64,000 nt of DNA from NCBI GenBank assembly GCA_030765045.1, contig CM060972.1:60031773-60095772 (forward strand), given 5' to 3'. Shown piece by piece: positions 11,188 to 24,365 of the stretch. The notes beneath the pieces are model-generated. The model saw nothing but the letters and a program-made list of their open reading frames with translations. It did not search any database and was not told the origin of the DNA. The translations under genes were made by a program, and so were the position numbers. How positions within the stretch are numbered: the stretch's first letter is position 1; every line of letters begins with the position of its first letter. The stretch comes from Tenodera sinensis (Eukaryota; Arthropoda; Insecta; Mantodea; Mantidae).

Positions 11188-13571
11188 AAGCGTAAGTGTA
11201 AAAATTGCTATGCATGGGTATGCATGTGTGAAAGTTAAATGAATACCAAACTTTGTTTTCTAACCTTTTTATGTATTCATTTAAAACACCTGTGAGTTAT
11301 TCTGTGTTACATGGCAAGCCTTTCTTTATACAAGGTCAAATTTAATAATAAAATAACCGTAACATCCTCCAACAATGCAACATTAAGATTTTCAGATAGT
11401 TTTCCACCCAAACTTTTTATTACTTTTCATTTGCTCAAAATCAATTCAAAGAATGTTGATGTCATCATATATTTGAGATACTAAAATGAATAAAATACAC
11501 ATTCTGAATTTTCTGTGAGTAATTTGTAAAATTCTCTTCATTTTGATTGACTTTTGTATAACGGTAATGATTAAAAAAAAGCCTTTACTAGGTCAAAAAT
11601 GCACACCTTTTTAAAACACATAGTTTTTTATCATACATTGTTTGAACTGCTAAGTCACAATTGCTTGTTTCTCCTCATGTCATGCAAAGAACAGGAATGT
11701 CAGAGCCAGACAGTGACTTTTTAAGAATGTGTCTGCTGCTTAAGCTTTTGTGTACAATGAAATGAATAATGAAACCGTCTCTGTAAATACATATTTATCT
11801 CATTTACTGAAGTAGATGTAAAAATTAAAATAATTTGTGGAAGAGAGATAAAAGTAAATGATAGTGGATTAGTTAAAGTCATATGAATGTAACCCCTCAG
11901 ATTATTATTATTTGTAAGAGTTATTCTTGACATGTAGTTGAGTTAAATTTTGGAAATTATTGATATAAGTATGCCTGTAAACATACATAGCTGAACTCTG
12001 GAGAAGCTAAAGAATTTTGTAATTGAAAAAGAAAGGAAAGAAATAAATCTGAATTTAAGCTGGGTGGTTAATCCAGGCCCCCCAGTTCCTGGTAATCATT
12101 TACTGTTGTGTTAATACCTCTGTGATCTTCATTTCAAACAGACATTTCAAAAGATCAAAGAAATAAATGGAAACTTGAGTGAACATGGCCTAGTATAATG
12201 TTTCCACTCTGTCCCTTTGTGTGAAAAGTACACCATGAGAAGAGGGCAACAGTGGGAGATGGTATGTAGTCAGCATTCTCAGTTTCCCCAGACAGCAGAT
12301 GTGTGGCTTCTACTAGCAGCAGCAACTTCTCACTTAGTTCCCATTGGTGCACCCTGCCATAGACATCCCTCTGAATGTCTCAGGGTACAAATACAAGTTT
12401 CCCTCTCCAACTGTCATATTGCCAGAAGAACTACCTACATTGTTCTCAGCCCTCTACAGCTTAGAATGGAACTAAATGGACACTTGTATGGCATAGGTTC
12501 TAACACAAAGGATCAATTAAATCAACACTATTAAATCCACTTACTCATTACCTGTTGTATATTATCGTACTTAATATTTGCTTTTTTTTATAATCCATAT
12601 AAATATTTTGTTTCTACAAACTTGTTAAAATGCAACAATTTCTTGTTTGAGTCCAGTGCAAAATAATGTCATCAAGCTTATAGTTTGAAATAAAAGAAAT
12701 TTGAGGTGTTCACCTACATGACTTCCTCTACTCTTGTACAAACTATTCTTACAAACTCTTATTCCCTATTAATTGAGATAAGTGTTTGCAGAAACTATCT
12801 TACATAGGCTTTTAGTTCATTTGACATAATGGAACATCATTATAGCTTAGACTGCTCCTACCTGACATTGTGTATAATTCGTAGAATGAAGCTAAGTAAC
12901 ATATAATCTACACCATAAATCTACAATTTAATTTGTCTTAAAACTTGTTTTTGGGCACATCAACTTTAATATTTTTCAATGAAAAGCAAATAAAGTTATC
13001 AGCCATTATTTTGCAAGAGGTAACATCATGCTTTACATTCTTAAATGGTATTTTTTTTCTCCTGAAAGTAAGTTCCTTCAATTGCATGCAACATTTCATT
13101 TGCTTCATGCAGAAGGTTTGGCTGCTTTGGGAACAGTTTAATGCTTGATTTGGATATGAAATTCTGTGGTAAGAAAACTTATTTGTGACGTCAGTCAAAG
13201 AATAAAATATTTTAACAAAACTAAAAGAACTAATTTCTGCTGAAGATGTAATAGTACTGATGATAAAAGATGTACACAACAAGAATTATCCATACTTATG
13301 AACGAAACTCATCCAAATTAGTATAGCATTTCACAGGCAACCATGAGTAGAATACAAGAACACAAGTTCTGTCAGGGAAATAAGATGATCTAATCTAGAA
13401 GGTTCCAAAATTTAAAAAAAAAGGTAATTTTAATGTTATTGCTACTAAGTATTACTAATACATTATTACCAATAATATATGGAAGGAATTGTAACATGCT
13501 GCATTAAGATCATATAGAAATCAGTTCAGATTTCATAACAATTAATGATTTTTATAATAACCTGCTATAAT
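11188..13571. other. Intron sequence of Glut4EF, nothing recognised
   Basis: AT-rich. The frames at 12155-12534 on both strands and 12938-13282 (-) have no recognisable motif, and no splice pair fits the gene's phase 0 here. Confidence 0.5.
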
Positions 13572-13579
13572 GTTACACA

Positions 13580-14375
13580 TAAGGCTACCAGACATCTGGA
13601 AACTCCCGGACATGCCCTACATTTTTAATCATTTGTCTGGCATCCAGGGGAAATTTTTGAAAAGTCTCTAATGTCCTACATTTTCAGAAACAAGTAGTGA
13701 TCAACAGAAAATGAACTGGCAACTGGGAAGATAGACATGAATAATTGGTTTGGTTTGGTCTGAGCTTTACTATCAATCAGCCATTTGCATTTTGATTATC
13801 GAAGAATAAGGAAGCAGAAAATTAACAGTTAATTCACAGTTTTTGTCACAAGCGGAACTGCTGAACCCAAAAGTAAATTTAATAATGCACTGTCATTAAA
13901 GTATAAGTGTTTCAAGGCAGAAAAAAGCGATCGCATTTAACAATGTTTCAGGATTTTAAGAAAATGTAAATGTATATACCTGTGAGTATATATAAGGTTA
14001 TTGAGTAGTTGCTCACTAATCTTGTGTAACCAAAATTCCCCTAGAGATGGGAATTCTGGTGGCAGCACTGGCTGCCACGAGCCTATGGCTATTTATAATA
14101 TTCAATGAAATGATGTATATGATAGATTCACGTATGTCATTCATGAAAGGTAATGTAGATAAACAGGATACCAAGTTATTTTGTGTGGTACACACCGGCA
14201 CGGTGCAGGGGAACTTGTTGATAATCCTATATAAATAGCATTAAACATATTATATACATATATAGCATTTAAATTACAACTTAATATTATGTTCGCAAAT
14301 TTTTACATTGATTGATAATGTCCTACATTTTCCACAATTGTGTCCCACATTTCCATTAATAATCTGGTAACCCTG
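13580..14375. mobile_element. hAT-type non-autonomous element (796 bp) with 8-bp target duplication
   Basis: The left end TAAGGCTACCAGACATCTGG and right end ATCTGGTAACCCTG are imperfect inverted repeats (core CTACCAGA / TCTGGTAA). Exactly flanking them is the 8-bp direct repeat GTTACACA (13572-13579 and 14376-14383), the duplication length of hAT transposons. Related subterminal phrases (TCCTACATTTT, TCCCACATTT) recur inside. No transposase is seen. Inserted in the last Glut4EF intron, 374 bp downstream of the 14750 exon end. Confidence 0.8.
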
Positions 14376-14749
14376 GTTACACATTGCAAGTCACATGTTT
14401 TAATATTCAGTACACATGATGTGCAGTATATTTTGCATGCTGCAAGGACAGTATCCAACATGTTACATGTGCGATATTGCTAAGGACATTTCTATGCAGC
14501 ATAATGAGTTATTCTTCTTTTTCACGTTATTTTATAAGAAAGCAAGAAGAAGAATATTACATTTTAATTTATAACATAAGGATCTTCATGCAGCAGAACA
14601 ATATTCAGTTATTTTTGTTCATTTTACTGCAAAGAATTACTCTTGAAAGAAACAACTCTAACCTCTTCCACTCTGAGAAGGCCAAGTCAAAGTTATTTCC
14701 CTCTTAAACTACTTATATGTTACCATCTTTTTTTCTGGCTGATACTTAC

Positions 14750-14964
14750 AGGAGATGTGGCGGACGTGGATACAGTATTAGTGCTGGCGGTGGTCAAAGG
14801 TGACCATGCTACTGCACTTGTCATTGGAATGTTGATGGGCCCTGCCCTCTGTTGACCAACATTCAAACCATTTTTCAACTGCCTCAGGTACTCAGGATCT
14901 ACAATAACATAAGATTCTAGTGAGGCCCTAGAACGTGTGGATGCTATTGGTGAGGATTTCTGTT
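14750..14964 (-). CDS. Glut4EF: Glut4EF exon: Ser/Thr-rich linker between finger and C-clamp
   Basis: Acceptor is a pyrimidine-rich tract ending TACGTAG|AACAG; the donor is CCT|GTAAGTATCAG. The first two bases finish the split Glu, then 71 codons follow and the exon ends in phase 0. The peptide contains SPIASTRSRASLESYVIV, DPEYLRQLKNG and INIPMTSAVAWSPL, then a Thr/Ser-rich tail (TTASTNTVSTSATSP). The INIP...AVAWSPL segment resembles in position and character the vertebrate region around IPVSPHIYTSVSWAA. No folded domain is visible, so it is probably a flexible linker or interaction segment. An open frame continues past the donor and the acceptor, but the splice sites and phase fit decide the limits. 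Confidence 0.9.
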
Positions 14965-14999
14965 CTACGTAACAACACAACAGGGGTGCCTATCTTTCA

Positions 15000-16102
15000 G
15001 ATGGTATGCCAGAAAATGTACATTTAAGTAATTGAATATTTTCAGAAGACTTTGGTTTACAAATTATCTGTGACTCTTTGTATGTTCTACACAATCATTT
15101 GTTATTGTTGTTGTTTTCTAGTGCCTTGCATCTGGCAATGAAGCCATTAGCATTCGTGCTTTCCAATACTTTTGAACACACAATCATTTGTGTATTGCAC
15201 AAAATTAAATAAATAAATGAATTCTAGAATAGCTGTCCTATTTCCAAATATAATAATTTTGTGCATTTTACACTTTCTTTGTCAGCTATCCTTATATTGT
15301 ACATTCTTTTATGTTTCTTATTCATCTTTAAAATAGTATTTTCCTATAGATTTATTAGCTGGCTGTGTCTTTATGACTATCATAAAATAGGACAGCTATC
15401 CAACTACTGGATTTTCTCTCCAATGCCACTTCTGATGACGTCATTTTTTTATTATAGCATCACAGACATTGCTAAAATATACTTACCATGGGTTCCTGGT
15501 TATGAAACTACATATTATGATGTTATTTTATGCAATTTTAAACTTTTAGGGCATTTTGTCTATTTTATATCATTATTTTGTCATTTTCTTGCGCTTTGCA
15601 TCTTATTTATTCATTTTCTTATTGAGATACAATATTACTACTTGGGAATGCTATATTTATAGTAATGTGTATAATAGGCATACCCCAAAGGCAAACATTT
15701 AATTTTAAAAGTTTTGTCTGTGTGTATGTGTGCTTTCAGACAAGAATAGCAATGGTTATGAAAGTTTGTATATAATGTACCATGCTTTGGATACTACTTA
15801 GAAAAGATGCTATAAGGAACATTAATCATGGACAGAGAGGGATTGAAATGTAACGTAAATTAAATTTTGAAAAACTTTTCACAGCAAAATATACTTTACA
15901 ACACGTTCTTGTTTAATGCTGTGTTGGTGGCAATATTTTCAATATTCTTTCTTGTTAAGTCTGCATTGCTTAAAAAACTAATAGGACAATAACACAACAA
16001 TGCAGGAAAATCTGTGTAAATCTGGAACTTGCTATTCATCCAAGCTATGTATACCTTCTATGAGTATAGTCTTATCATTTGATTGTTGCTCAAGTGATTT
16101 AC
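15000..16102. other. Intron of Glut4EF (14965-16102), no other gene
   Basis: The long plus-strand frame at 15261-15662 is Phe/Ile/Leu/Tyr-rich because the DNA is AT-rich. Its predicted membrane segments are not backed by any family motif. An 11-bp inverted pair, AGCTGTCCTAT/ATAGGACAGCT, occurs near 15231 and 15386. Confidence 0.5.
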
Positions 16103-16242
16103 CTTCGTGTGGCGGCCTGGCCATGTCCCTGTGTGAAAGGGTTGGTGGAGAGGATGTGTGTAGGCCCAGCTCCACCTCCGTGTAGTAGAACTCCTCCTCG
16201 TGGTCACTCAGATCCTCTTCATGGTCTGTGGTTTCCCTAGGC
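16103..16242 (-). CDS. Glut4EF: Glut4EF exon: acidic segment with FYYTEV motif
   Basis: Acceptor TTTGCAG|GCCTAG, donor CACGAAG|GTAAATC. The exon is 140 nt: one base completes the Gly of HLG, 46 full codons follow, and the last base starts a Glu codon. The peptide begins PRETTDHEEDLSDHEEEF and continues YYTEVELG. An acidic run followed by FYYTEV shortly after the zinc finger is a hallmark of the ZNF395/SLC2A4RG/ZNF704 family. The remainder is Ser/Pro-rich (HTSSPPTLSHRDMARPPHE) with no recognisable domain. Introns on either side are short (about 1.5 and 1.1 kb). Confidence 0.93.
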
Positions 16243-17767
16243 CTGCAAACAACTTCAACTCAGCAATCCATCCTAGCAGTATTTACTCTCAAAGTTTGTT
16301 ACTGCACATATCCTCATTTAAAACAGTATTTCTGGACCAAAATTTTAATTTTCTTTATTTATCCTAGGCATTAGTAGGTACACTACTTTAGAGCAGTGGG
16401 CAGTAGACAGTGCCAGGACCTTGCTTGCCGAGCAGCGACTGGCCACGTCACAGCAGTGGATAGCAGTGGGGGTTCAACATTTGACACAGCAATACATGTA
16501 TGTGAGTTTTTAATGAAAATCTTAATGCAGACTTAGAATCAAGGCAGCACAAAATATCTACCCAAATAGAGTCAACAGAAAACTAACCAACAAAAAATAA
16601 AAACTTGAATATAAGCTGCAGTTTAATTTTCTTGTATTTTATAATTTATATAAGTTACTTATTCATAGTTTCTCATCAGTTAGACCTTTAACTGTTCTAA
16701 CTGTACTATTTGTCTTGGGTTTTTATATTATGAAATATAATTTTGTTCCTGTTACATTTAAGAGTTCATCAGTTAAACCTGGAAAAACTGTTTCTGTTTT
16801 GCTGAAAAAGTCACTGTACATATAGGTATAAAATAATTAAACTCATCAAGTAGATAAACTGAACAAAAGTATTCTGCGGCAAGTGTAACACAGAACTATG
16901 TATGATAAATTGTTTGACAAATTGCAATAAATATGTCCATAATTGCATAGATGCACTTTGTAATGCTATAAACGTAGAATATTGGTTCACCATTAATAGA
17001 TGTTCAAGTTAATTTCACCTGCTGTATGGTTAGTTGTCTCATCAATAAAGCACGCCTCTAATACCCTGGGGCCCAAATGACCCAGCTGTTGACGGGCCCT
17101 TAAACTCCACACTCCACTCCACTCCTAATGTAACCCTTGAGTTGAGCTGAGGCTCTAAGCTAGCAGCGAGCCAGGGCAAGGCTCGATCAGGCAAACGGTG
17201 CTGGTAACTACTTTATGCCATTTATTGGTAGCTTTCTTTTACTTCTAAATCATTTGTCATTTATTAGAAACTTAAAAGTTTAATTCTCCATTTGCTCAGC
17301 CTAAGATTGTTCTAAACTTTGTGATATTAAAAATAAAAAAATAGGATAGCAAAAATCAACACAGAAGCTTTATTTGCAGACAAAATTAATCAGAAGAGCA
17401 CAGGGAATATGAAGTTTAAATTGAGTTGCACTATTTCATAAGCTATTTCAGTAATTTATAACTTGTTAGGACATGTTTCACAAACCCTTGTTTGTATGAC
17501 TCATTTTAAACTTTATTATTTCCCTTCCATGTGAATATTTTCAAGGAGAATAACTAAGTATTTGTGCTTGAATGTAATAACCATGATTAAAGTGTGTAAA
17601 CAAAAAAAGTACATAAATAATTATAAATATTTGAAATGGATGTAAGAGTAAGATTCAAATTTAATCACCAAAGCAGTATTTGAGTGCAAGTGTCACTGAA
17701 TTCAGTGAAGATTTGAACTTCTTTTCAACACATATAAATGAATATGTAGAGCATGGCTGTGACTTAC
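16243..17767. other. Intron of Glut4EF, nothing recognised
   Basis: AT-rich sequence with a GC-richer patch at 17060-17215 of unknown origin. No exon with matching phase was found. Confidence 0.5.
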
Positions 17768-17865
17768 CCGAGGTGCACCTTACGAACATGGCTCTCAATG
17801 GCTGCACAAGTAGTTGTGATTACTAGACACCCAGGCCATGTACACTGAAATACCATACGACTCGC
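17768..17865 (-). CDS. Glut4EF: Glut4EF exon: C2H2 zinc finger
   Basis: Acceptor TTGCAG|GCGAGT, donor CTCGG|GTAAGTC (near-perfect consensus). It encodes 32 residues plus a split Gly. The finger reads FQCTWPGC, a 12-residue spacer, then HVRKVH and LG: C-X4-C-X12-H-X4-H. That spacing and the CxWPxC...HVK/RxxHLG signature are typical of the ZNF395/SLC2A4RG/ZNF704 family rather than of ordinary C2H2 linker arrays. All four zinc ligands are present. It enters in phase 0, directly after the PRKKK of the previous exon, and leaves with two bases that complete Gly (HLG) in the next exon. The inferred role is DNA contact in the nucleus, together with the C-terminal C-clamp. Confidence 0.95.
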
Positions 17866-18980
17866 CTGCAACACAAAATAGCAGTCATACTGTTAAATTA
17901 TAATTGTAAAGTTTTACCCAGTGTTGATAGCGTCAATATCAATAAAAGGAGCTCGAAAGGGTGGGAAGAGGTGCATACATTTGAAACAAATATAAGGTTT
18001 TGTTTTATTTGGATCATTAAAGGTATAATGAAACAATACTTTAAATCTGCTTGACCACTATCATTGTTCCTTGGAAAAGTTAAGAAAAATTATTGAATTC
18101 TATGTGCTTAGAGCAGATATGGGATACTGAAATCAATCCGAGTCCATTTTCCATGCTAATACATGCAAATTCAAATTCAGTTCAACTGAATCCAACATTT
18201 TGATCCTGCAAAAGAAAAGGATAGGAATAAGATATATACTGAATGTTGGTATGTAAATTAGATTGAATAAAACTGCATAATCATTAACAAGTAAATGCAG
18301 CTCATTTCTTTATGTGTATACTGCTAATTGGATCATAAGATTCACATTGCTAAATTAAAGTTACTAAATAGCAGCAACAGTTCAACTGTTCTAATTATAT
18401 AGTTATACATTCCAAATACCAAAATAGCAGGCAAGTACCTCCATGAGCATTTGCATATAAAGGCATAACAGGTTTGATGTAACTGTTACCATGATTACTA
18501 GGGCCAGGATTTTGATGACTTTGCATCTTTCTTCTGACGATACTAGGGCAATGCTATGTGGAAAATATGTGTGGTTCATTTTGAATAAAATTAAACCACT
18601 TTTAAGAGTAATTATTTCTACATTTTTAGATATTTTTCTCGAGTTTGTTTGCACTATTCTTATATTAGAAGAATCAAGTTTAGAACCTCAAAAATCTAAA
18701 AATTCTTGGAAGTCTTTTGGAATATGGTACTATTTATTAAACATTTGGACTCGTCAATCACAGATTAATATATCCATCTAAAGGTTTATGTCTATTTTAA
18801 GACACTTTTCCTCTAAAGTGGGGTTAATCCACCAAAGACAAACTTGACTTTGCTAAAGATGGAAATGGGTTGAACAAGAACAGTGCAAAATTGCTTATGT
18901 ACTGTCAGATATGGAGTAGCCCTTAATGAAGAACTGGAAACCCAGTTGCAATATTTGTTACCTTAAGCATATCCCTGTGT
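17866..18980. other. Start of the 30-kb Glut4EF intron, nothing recognised
   Basis: AT-rich. Overlapping frames on both strands at 18403-18781 show no motif. Confidence 0.45.
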
Positions 18981-19253
18981 CTTGTTTTTTTTTTTTTTTT
19001 TTTTTTTTTTTGTGATGTTTAACGCCTGCTTTTACTACATACGGCATCGCAGACGGTGACACCGATGATACATGGAATGAAGATGGAGCACAGTTGCAAT
19101 GAGGCGGCGGAGGAAACCGGAGAACCCGGAGGAAAGCCGCCCCAGCGCCGCTTCGTCCACCACCAACCTCACATGCGGTTGCCTGGGATCGAACCCGGGC
19201 CGCTTTGGTGAGAAACGAATGGTCTAACTAACCATTCGGCTATAGCGCGGCCA
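18981..19253 (-). repeat. SINE related to S2 (shared head and module, different 3' body)
   Basis: The minus strand starts TTGGCCGCGCTATAGCCGAA (tRNA-like head), with B box GGGTTCGATCCC. The module GGTTTCCTCCGCCGCCTCAT shared with S2 follows, and then a different 3' end (GTCACCGTCTGCGATGCC, GCGTTAAACATCAC) and an A-tail of about 28 bases (T-run at 18987-19011 on the plus strand). The long clean A-tail suggests a fairly young insertion. Confidence 0.85.
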
Positions 19254-19454
19254 ATCTGTTGATGTTAAAATACTGTTCTGTATGTGATAGCAGTCCTTAA
19301 AATTTGTAAATTTATTTAAAGGTGTGTGTAAGTACTATAATTCGGTATTCTGTGATGAAAAATAAGTGAAATATGCAAGGGGATCAACAAATGAAGATAA
19401 CTTCTAAGTCATTCTTGGTTCTTTTACGTCACTTTAATGCACTTTAGGTCATTT

Positions 19455-20410
19455 TTACTTTCTCTACTACATATAGTAAGGTAGAGGGAAGTGTTACATT
19501 CCACCCAAAAATTCGATGCCAAGATTCCACCACAAATATAAGCATTTTTAGAAAAAGGTTCGCATCTGTGTCCATCCGTCCGTCCGTGAACAACATAGCT
19601 CGAAAACGAGAAGTCGGTTAAAAACCAAAGTTGGCATTTAAGTTTAATATCTTTCAAGCATGCGATACGAAGATTTTTGAAGAAAATTCCTCCACCCTAA
19701 ACTACCCTTTACGTGGAAAATTTTAATTTTCTCGAAAATGGCTAACGATTTTGATTAAAATGTCATATGTTTAAGATATTATGGCACTCTTGATGACTTT
19801 TACATAACTAGTAAACCGTAAGAGATACACCAAATCTTACCATACAAAAACGTATGCCCAAATAAGTGTTTTTGTAGAGTAAACTATTTCGGAGATATTC
19901 CTTGTTATTTGAGTGAGTTTTGCAATACTTACAGTTTTCTCAAATGTAAGGTCGTTATTCACATTTTTTATCTCTTGGCCGCGCAAAGAGAACGGAATTT
20001 CATAGCATTCATAGCCTATCACTCAAAGCCATTTTTTTTAATTAACGTCCTCCAATGTAATGTCATATCGGACGGTGAATGAATGAAATGGTTGAAATGA
20101 TGCTCAAATGAGCCCGAGGTCCATGGAGCTGTAAGTTACCCGACATTCGTCTTCTCAGGATAAGGGAAAACCTCGGAAAAAACCTTACCCGGATAACTTA
20201 CCCTAAGCGAGATTCGAACTCGCGACCTCTTGAACGTGAGGCAGACACGCTACCGAGGCGGGCACTGTATTCCCACATTCCCCTTGCACCTACATGGAAA
20301 TAGGCAATAAGATAATTTCTGCACATGTTTATCTCTACTAACACGAATAAGATAGAGTAATAAGAGTTTGTAAGAATAGTGCAAGAGTAGAGAAAGTCAT
20401 GTGAGTGCAA
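19455..20410 (+). repeat. Interspersed repeat family A, copy 1, interrupted by a SINE
   Basis: Landmarks in order: TTTCTCTACTACATATAGTA, GGTAGAGGGAAGTGTTACAT, AAAAATTCGATGCC, GTCGGTTAAAAACC, GAAAATGGCTAACGATTTTG, CGCAAAGAGAACGGAAT, TATTCCCACATTCCCCTTGC. The same landmarks in the same order occur in at least five other places here. No protein is encoded. The SINE at 20031-20266 splits the distal end. Confidence 0.8.
20031..20266 (-). repeat. SINE family S3, full length, nested in family A
   Basis: The minus strand starts GTGCCCGCCTCGGTAGCGTG (A box) with B box GAGTTCGAATCTCG. The body follows (GGGTAAGTTATCCGGGTAAG, CCGAGGTTTTCCCTTATCCT, ACCTCGGGCTCATTTGAGC) and an A-tail (T-run at 20031-20039). 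It lies between the CAAAGCC and TGTATTCCCACATT landmarks of family A, which are adjacent in other copies, so it inserted after that repeat. Confidence 0.85.
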
Positions 20411-23400
20411 TAAATCAGATCTGTTTAATATTCTTTAGGTAATCAAAGTCCGGACCCTAGTAATTACAAGTAGCCTGTACTCGCAATACACAAAGCAGAA
20501 AACTACTATATTGACCACAAGTAAACAACGTTAAGAAGCGATTGTCTTCTGGTCTGTACGTGTGATATTCGTCTGTTCAGATAAAGAACTACTCCCCATT
20601 TGAGGTCTTTGCTCTTGACGTCACAACTACAGAATTAGCAACCATTTGTATTGGTATACAGCATAATTCCATTAGCGATCGTTCGAGCATCACCTTTCGG
20701 GGAAAGGGTAGTTACATAATAAGAGTGGGACGTACGTATAATAGTCGCTGTCGGCAACATCGCTAATTGTATCAATGTCAACGACAGCTGAATACTCAAC
20801 CACCTCGTGCACACCTTAGTTGAAAGTACGCTGCATGAGTGCAAACATCTCGTAAGAAATAACAGCAACATCAGTGGGGTCTTAACGCATAGGTGACAGG
20901 AGCACGCACAGAGTGAATTTTTGGGGGGCGCAGGTGGCTGAAACGCACGATGTCAGTCAATGTTCATTCCGTGGTTACATGTGGAGCTGTATCCAACTAG
21001 GGATTACTGAAAAGGTAACACATATTGCCTAAAAGGATTCGAGGGGTCAGCATGACCAACAAACTTTTTTTTAAATACTTATAGGGCGAGAAATAATACA
21101 GATCAAACACCGCAACCAGGACCCATATCCTGTTAGGTGTGTTAACCACTAGACTATGGGGAGACCCACTCACTTCACAGCTACAGGAGTTGCTCTGTAA
21201 TCTTCTAGTACTAAAATACTTGTGCGGATATTACATGAGCGGAGGATACCGTTTAATCAGTGTTACCAATTAACGTATGGAATGATATTTTCCAAAAGAA
21301 TTGACTAAATTCCCTTTAATTTCCCAATATTTACCTCTGATTTAGTACATGTAGCAATGTTGTTATATGTTTATTAACAGGTGCAATGTGATATACTTAC
21401 TACAACTGTAAGTATATAAAAGTTAAAGAAAAAAAAAACGAGACTGTTGTGCTTCGATATTGCGATTGAACCCTTTGAACGGTTATTTTAAGCACACAAG
21501 AAAGCTAAAATAACGTTTATTCCATCCAAAAATCCTGGCCTTGTCAGTTATTAGCTACTTCGCCTTTCCCCTTATCTCACAAGACTGCACTTTTCATCAG
21601 TGCCTTTCCATGAGCTTGACAAAGCAACAGAGACATATTCTTGCTAATGTTACAGAGTTCTCTGTTTTACATGTGTTCCATATCATTCCACTTTAGAAAA
21701 TGTGAGAAATTATCTTCAAGACTTAATCTTTTTATATACATGTTATAGATTGCACAGTCATGCAACGATTGCTGCAATTTCATAAACACCGTGTTGTGCA
21801 CGATCATTAACATCACCTGCTCCTTGCCCATGCTGAGCCGTTAGTTTCTGCCGAACTTAGAAACAGCGCATGAAGGGCCTAGAGGATGACACCCCAATAG
21901 TGCTCTAACCCCATGATACCCGGAGTGGACGAAGGGAGGGAATGCAGAAGTCTTACTGTAGGGATTGGCTCCTCTTTGTCATACACTGGAACGGAACAGA
22001 AGGGGTTTAATGACACCTTTTACTCTCCAATGTTTACATTCTACATATCATTCTTGACCGTTCCTGGGGGACATTTGTGTCTATTTTTTTAGACAATATA
22101 TTTGTTCAACTTAATTTGAGTGTAATGTACAGGTGTGTTTATAGTCAGAAGTTTGCTCTTTTGTTTCCGTATGTCAAAGATAAAATACATTTCTGGATAG
22201 ACAAGTTCGGGCTGTATTTAGCTTCAACTATTAAAAGTAACCAAATGCTAACATTTTTCTTGTCGTTTGTTGGTTGTAGTAACAAGCGATGTCATGCAAT
22301 ACATATTTATAGAACTTTGAAATTTTAGGCGTTTTTTTACTTTGAGCTAAAGGAATCCTTGTCTGGTATTGCTGTTATTATGTTTTCAAGATTGAATGCC
22401 TTGAAGTGGTGCAAAAAAAAGCTATTTCAGGTTGTTATTCGCATTAAGTTGAGGTTTGCATATTGGCGTTATCGTTGTTATGTTTCGTGTTTTTCCCAGA
22501 AAAAGGTTTTAAAACATTAACAATATGGCTAGATCCGTTTCCCCAGCCTTTTGGAATAACATTATTCATATGCTTTCACAGAAGACGAAAAGTGCAGGTT
22601 CCTCTTAAAAGCAAACTCCAAGCCGCTTAAAATTAATATGCAAAACTTATTTATTACGAAAACAAAAGAATCGAAAATTATGTATACGCCCCCAAAGGGA
22701 GCAGTACCTAATAACTACGACTACATCATATGTATATTTACACACTCTTCCATTTATTTAGATCGCTTTTGTTTGTTTGTTCCATTGTATACATTTTTTA
22801 AAATAGTAAAAATCCTCAAAGGAGGACCGCTCCCCTTAACGATTAACAAAAGGAAAACTTCATAAATAGGGTGAGAAGCAGTGTAGCCGTCTTGGATTCC
22901 TTTATATTTTAAACCGGAAACCTTGTAAAGCCCATACTTCAAAGTAATGGGTTTTCATGTTTTGCAAAATACAGTAACCTCAATAGCCATATCGGCGGCC
23001 TTTCCTTCGTAACACATTGCCATATCAGCGATGGTGTTAACTTTGTGCACAGTTGTCATTGGATTTCTTTGCGTTTTATACATTATATGACACACTCCCA
23101 CACATTCACACGCTCATTCATACTTCCAGACTCTGGGGACAATAGGGAATATTATTGACTAAAGAAAACTTCACAACTCTCAGCCGGGAATCAAATCGAA
23201 CACCCCTTGCAGATAGGCAGATATTAAGATTGGTTTCTTCCTTTTGATAATTAAAGATGATATTCTTATGCTCATGTTAAAAAAATGCAAACAACAAAGA
23301 TATTATTTTCTCTAATAAAATAAATAATAACAAATATCGCTAACAGACCACATTGCCTAAGATACATATGACTATGAGCTAGCAAGATTGGGGTATTTCT

Positions 23401-23752
23401 GGTGTCGATATATGTCAAGCCAGATATACGTAAATAAATGAAGCCAGATTGGGGAGGACTTGCGTTCACTGAATCGTGTTGTACTTCCTTTGTTCCGAGG
23501 GGAATATTGATGCGGTTAGGGGCATGCGCTGTTGGGTCTTCAACAAGTTGTTTGCTACCTGGCCATTCAGCCCACAAATTCTGAATTGTGCTTTTGCGCC
23601 CATCCGTGACTGCATGGTATTTGTTATTATTCGTCCCCCGCCATTTTCAAAACTTTCGCAACCATTTCCTAATACATCCGAGTAACATGTATATGCGTTA
23701 TTTCTTGCTTATAAGCCCATAATGTGCCCACAGTAATGGTTTTTATTTCCAG
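20411..23752. other. Intron sequence with one SINE remnant
   Basis: Apart from the tRNA-like remnant at 21064-21168 I see no bounded element or exon. A GC-richer stretch at 21825-21975 is unassigned. Confidence 0.45.
21064..21168 (-). repeat. Short tRNA-derived SINE remnant
   Basis: The minus strand has GGGTCTCCCCATAGTCTAGT followed by GGTTAACAC (A-box part) and a weak B box in CAGGATATGGGTCCTGG, then an A-rich tail (T-run 21066-21073). Spacing fits a tRNA-like head with a very short body. Confidence 0.5.

Positions 23753-24365
<613 letters not shown>

Noticed and set aside
15261..15662. 133-residue plus-strand frame with hydrophobic, membrane-like stretches
   Set aside because: Composition follows the AT-rich DNA (Phe, Ile, Leu, Tyr). 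It has no family motif and lies in an intron of the opposite-strand gene.
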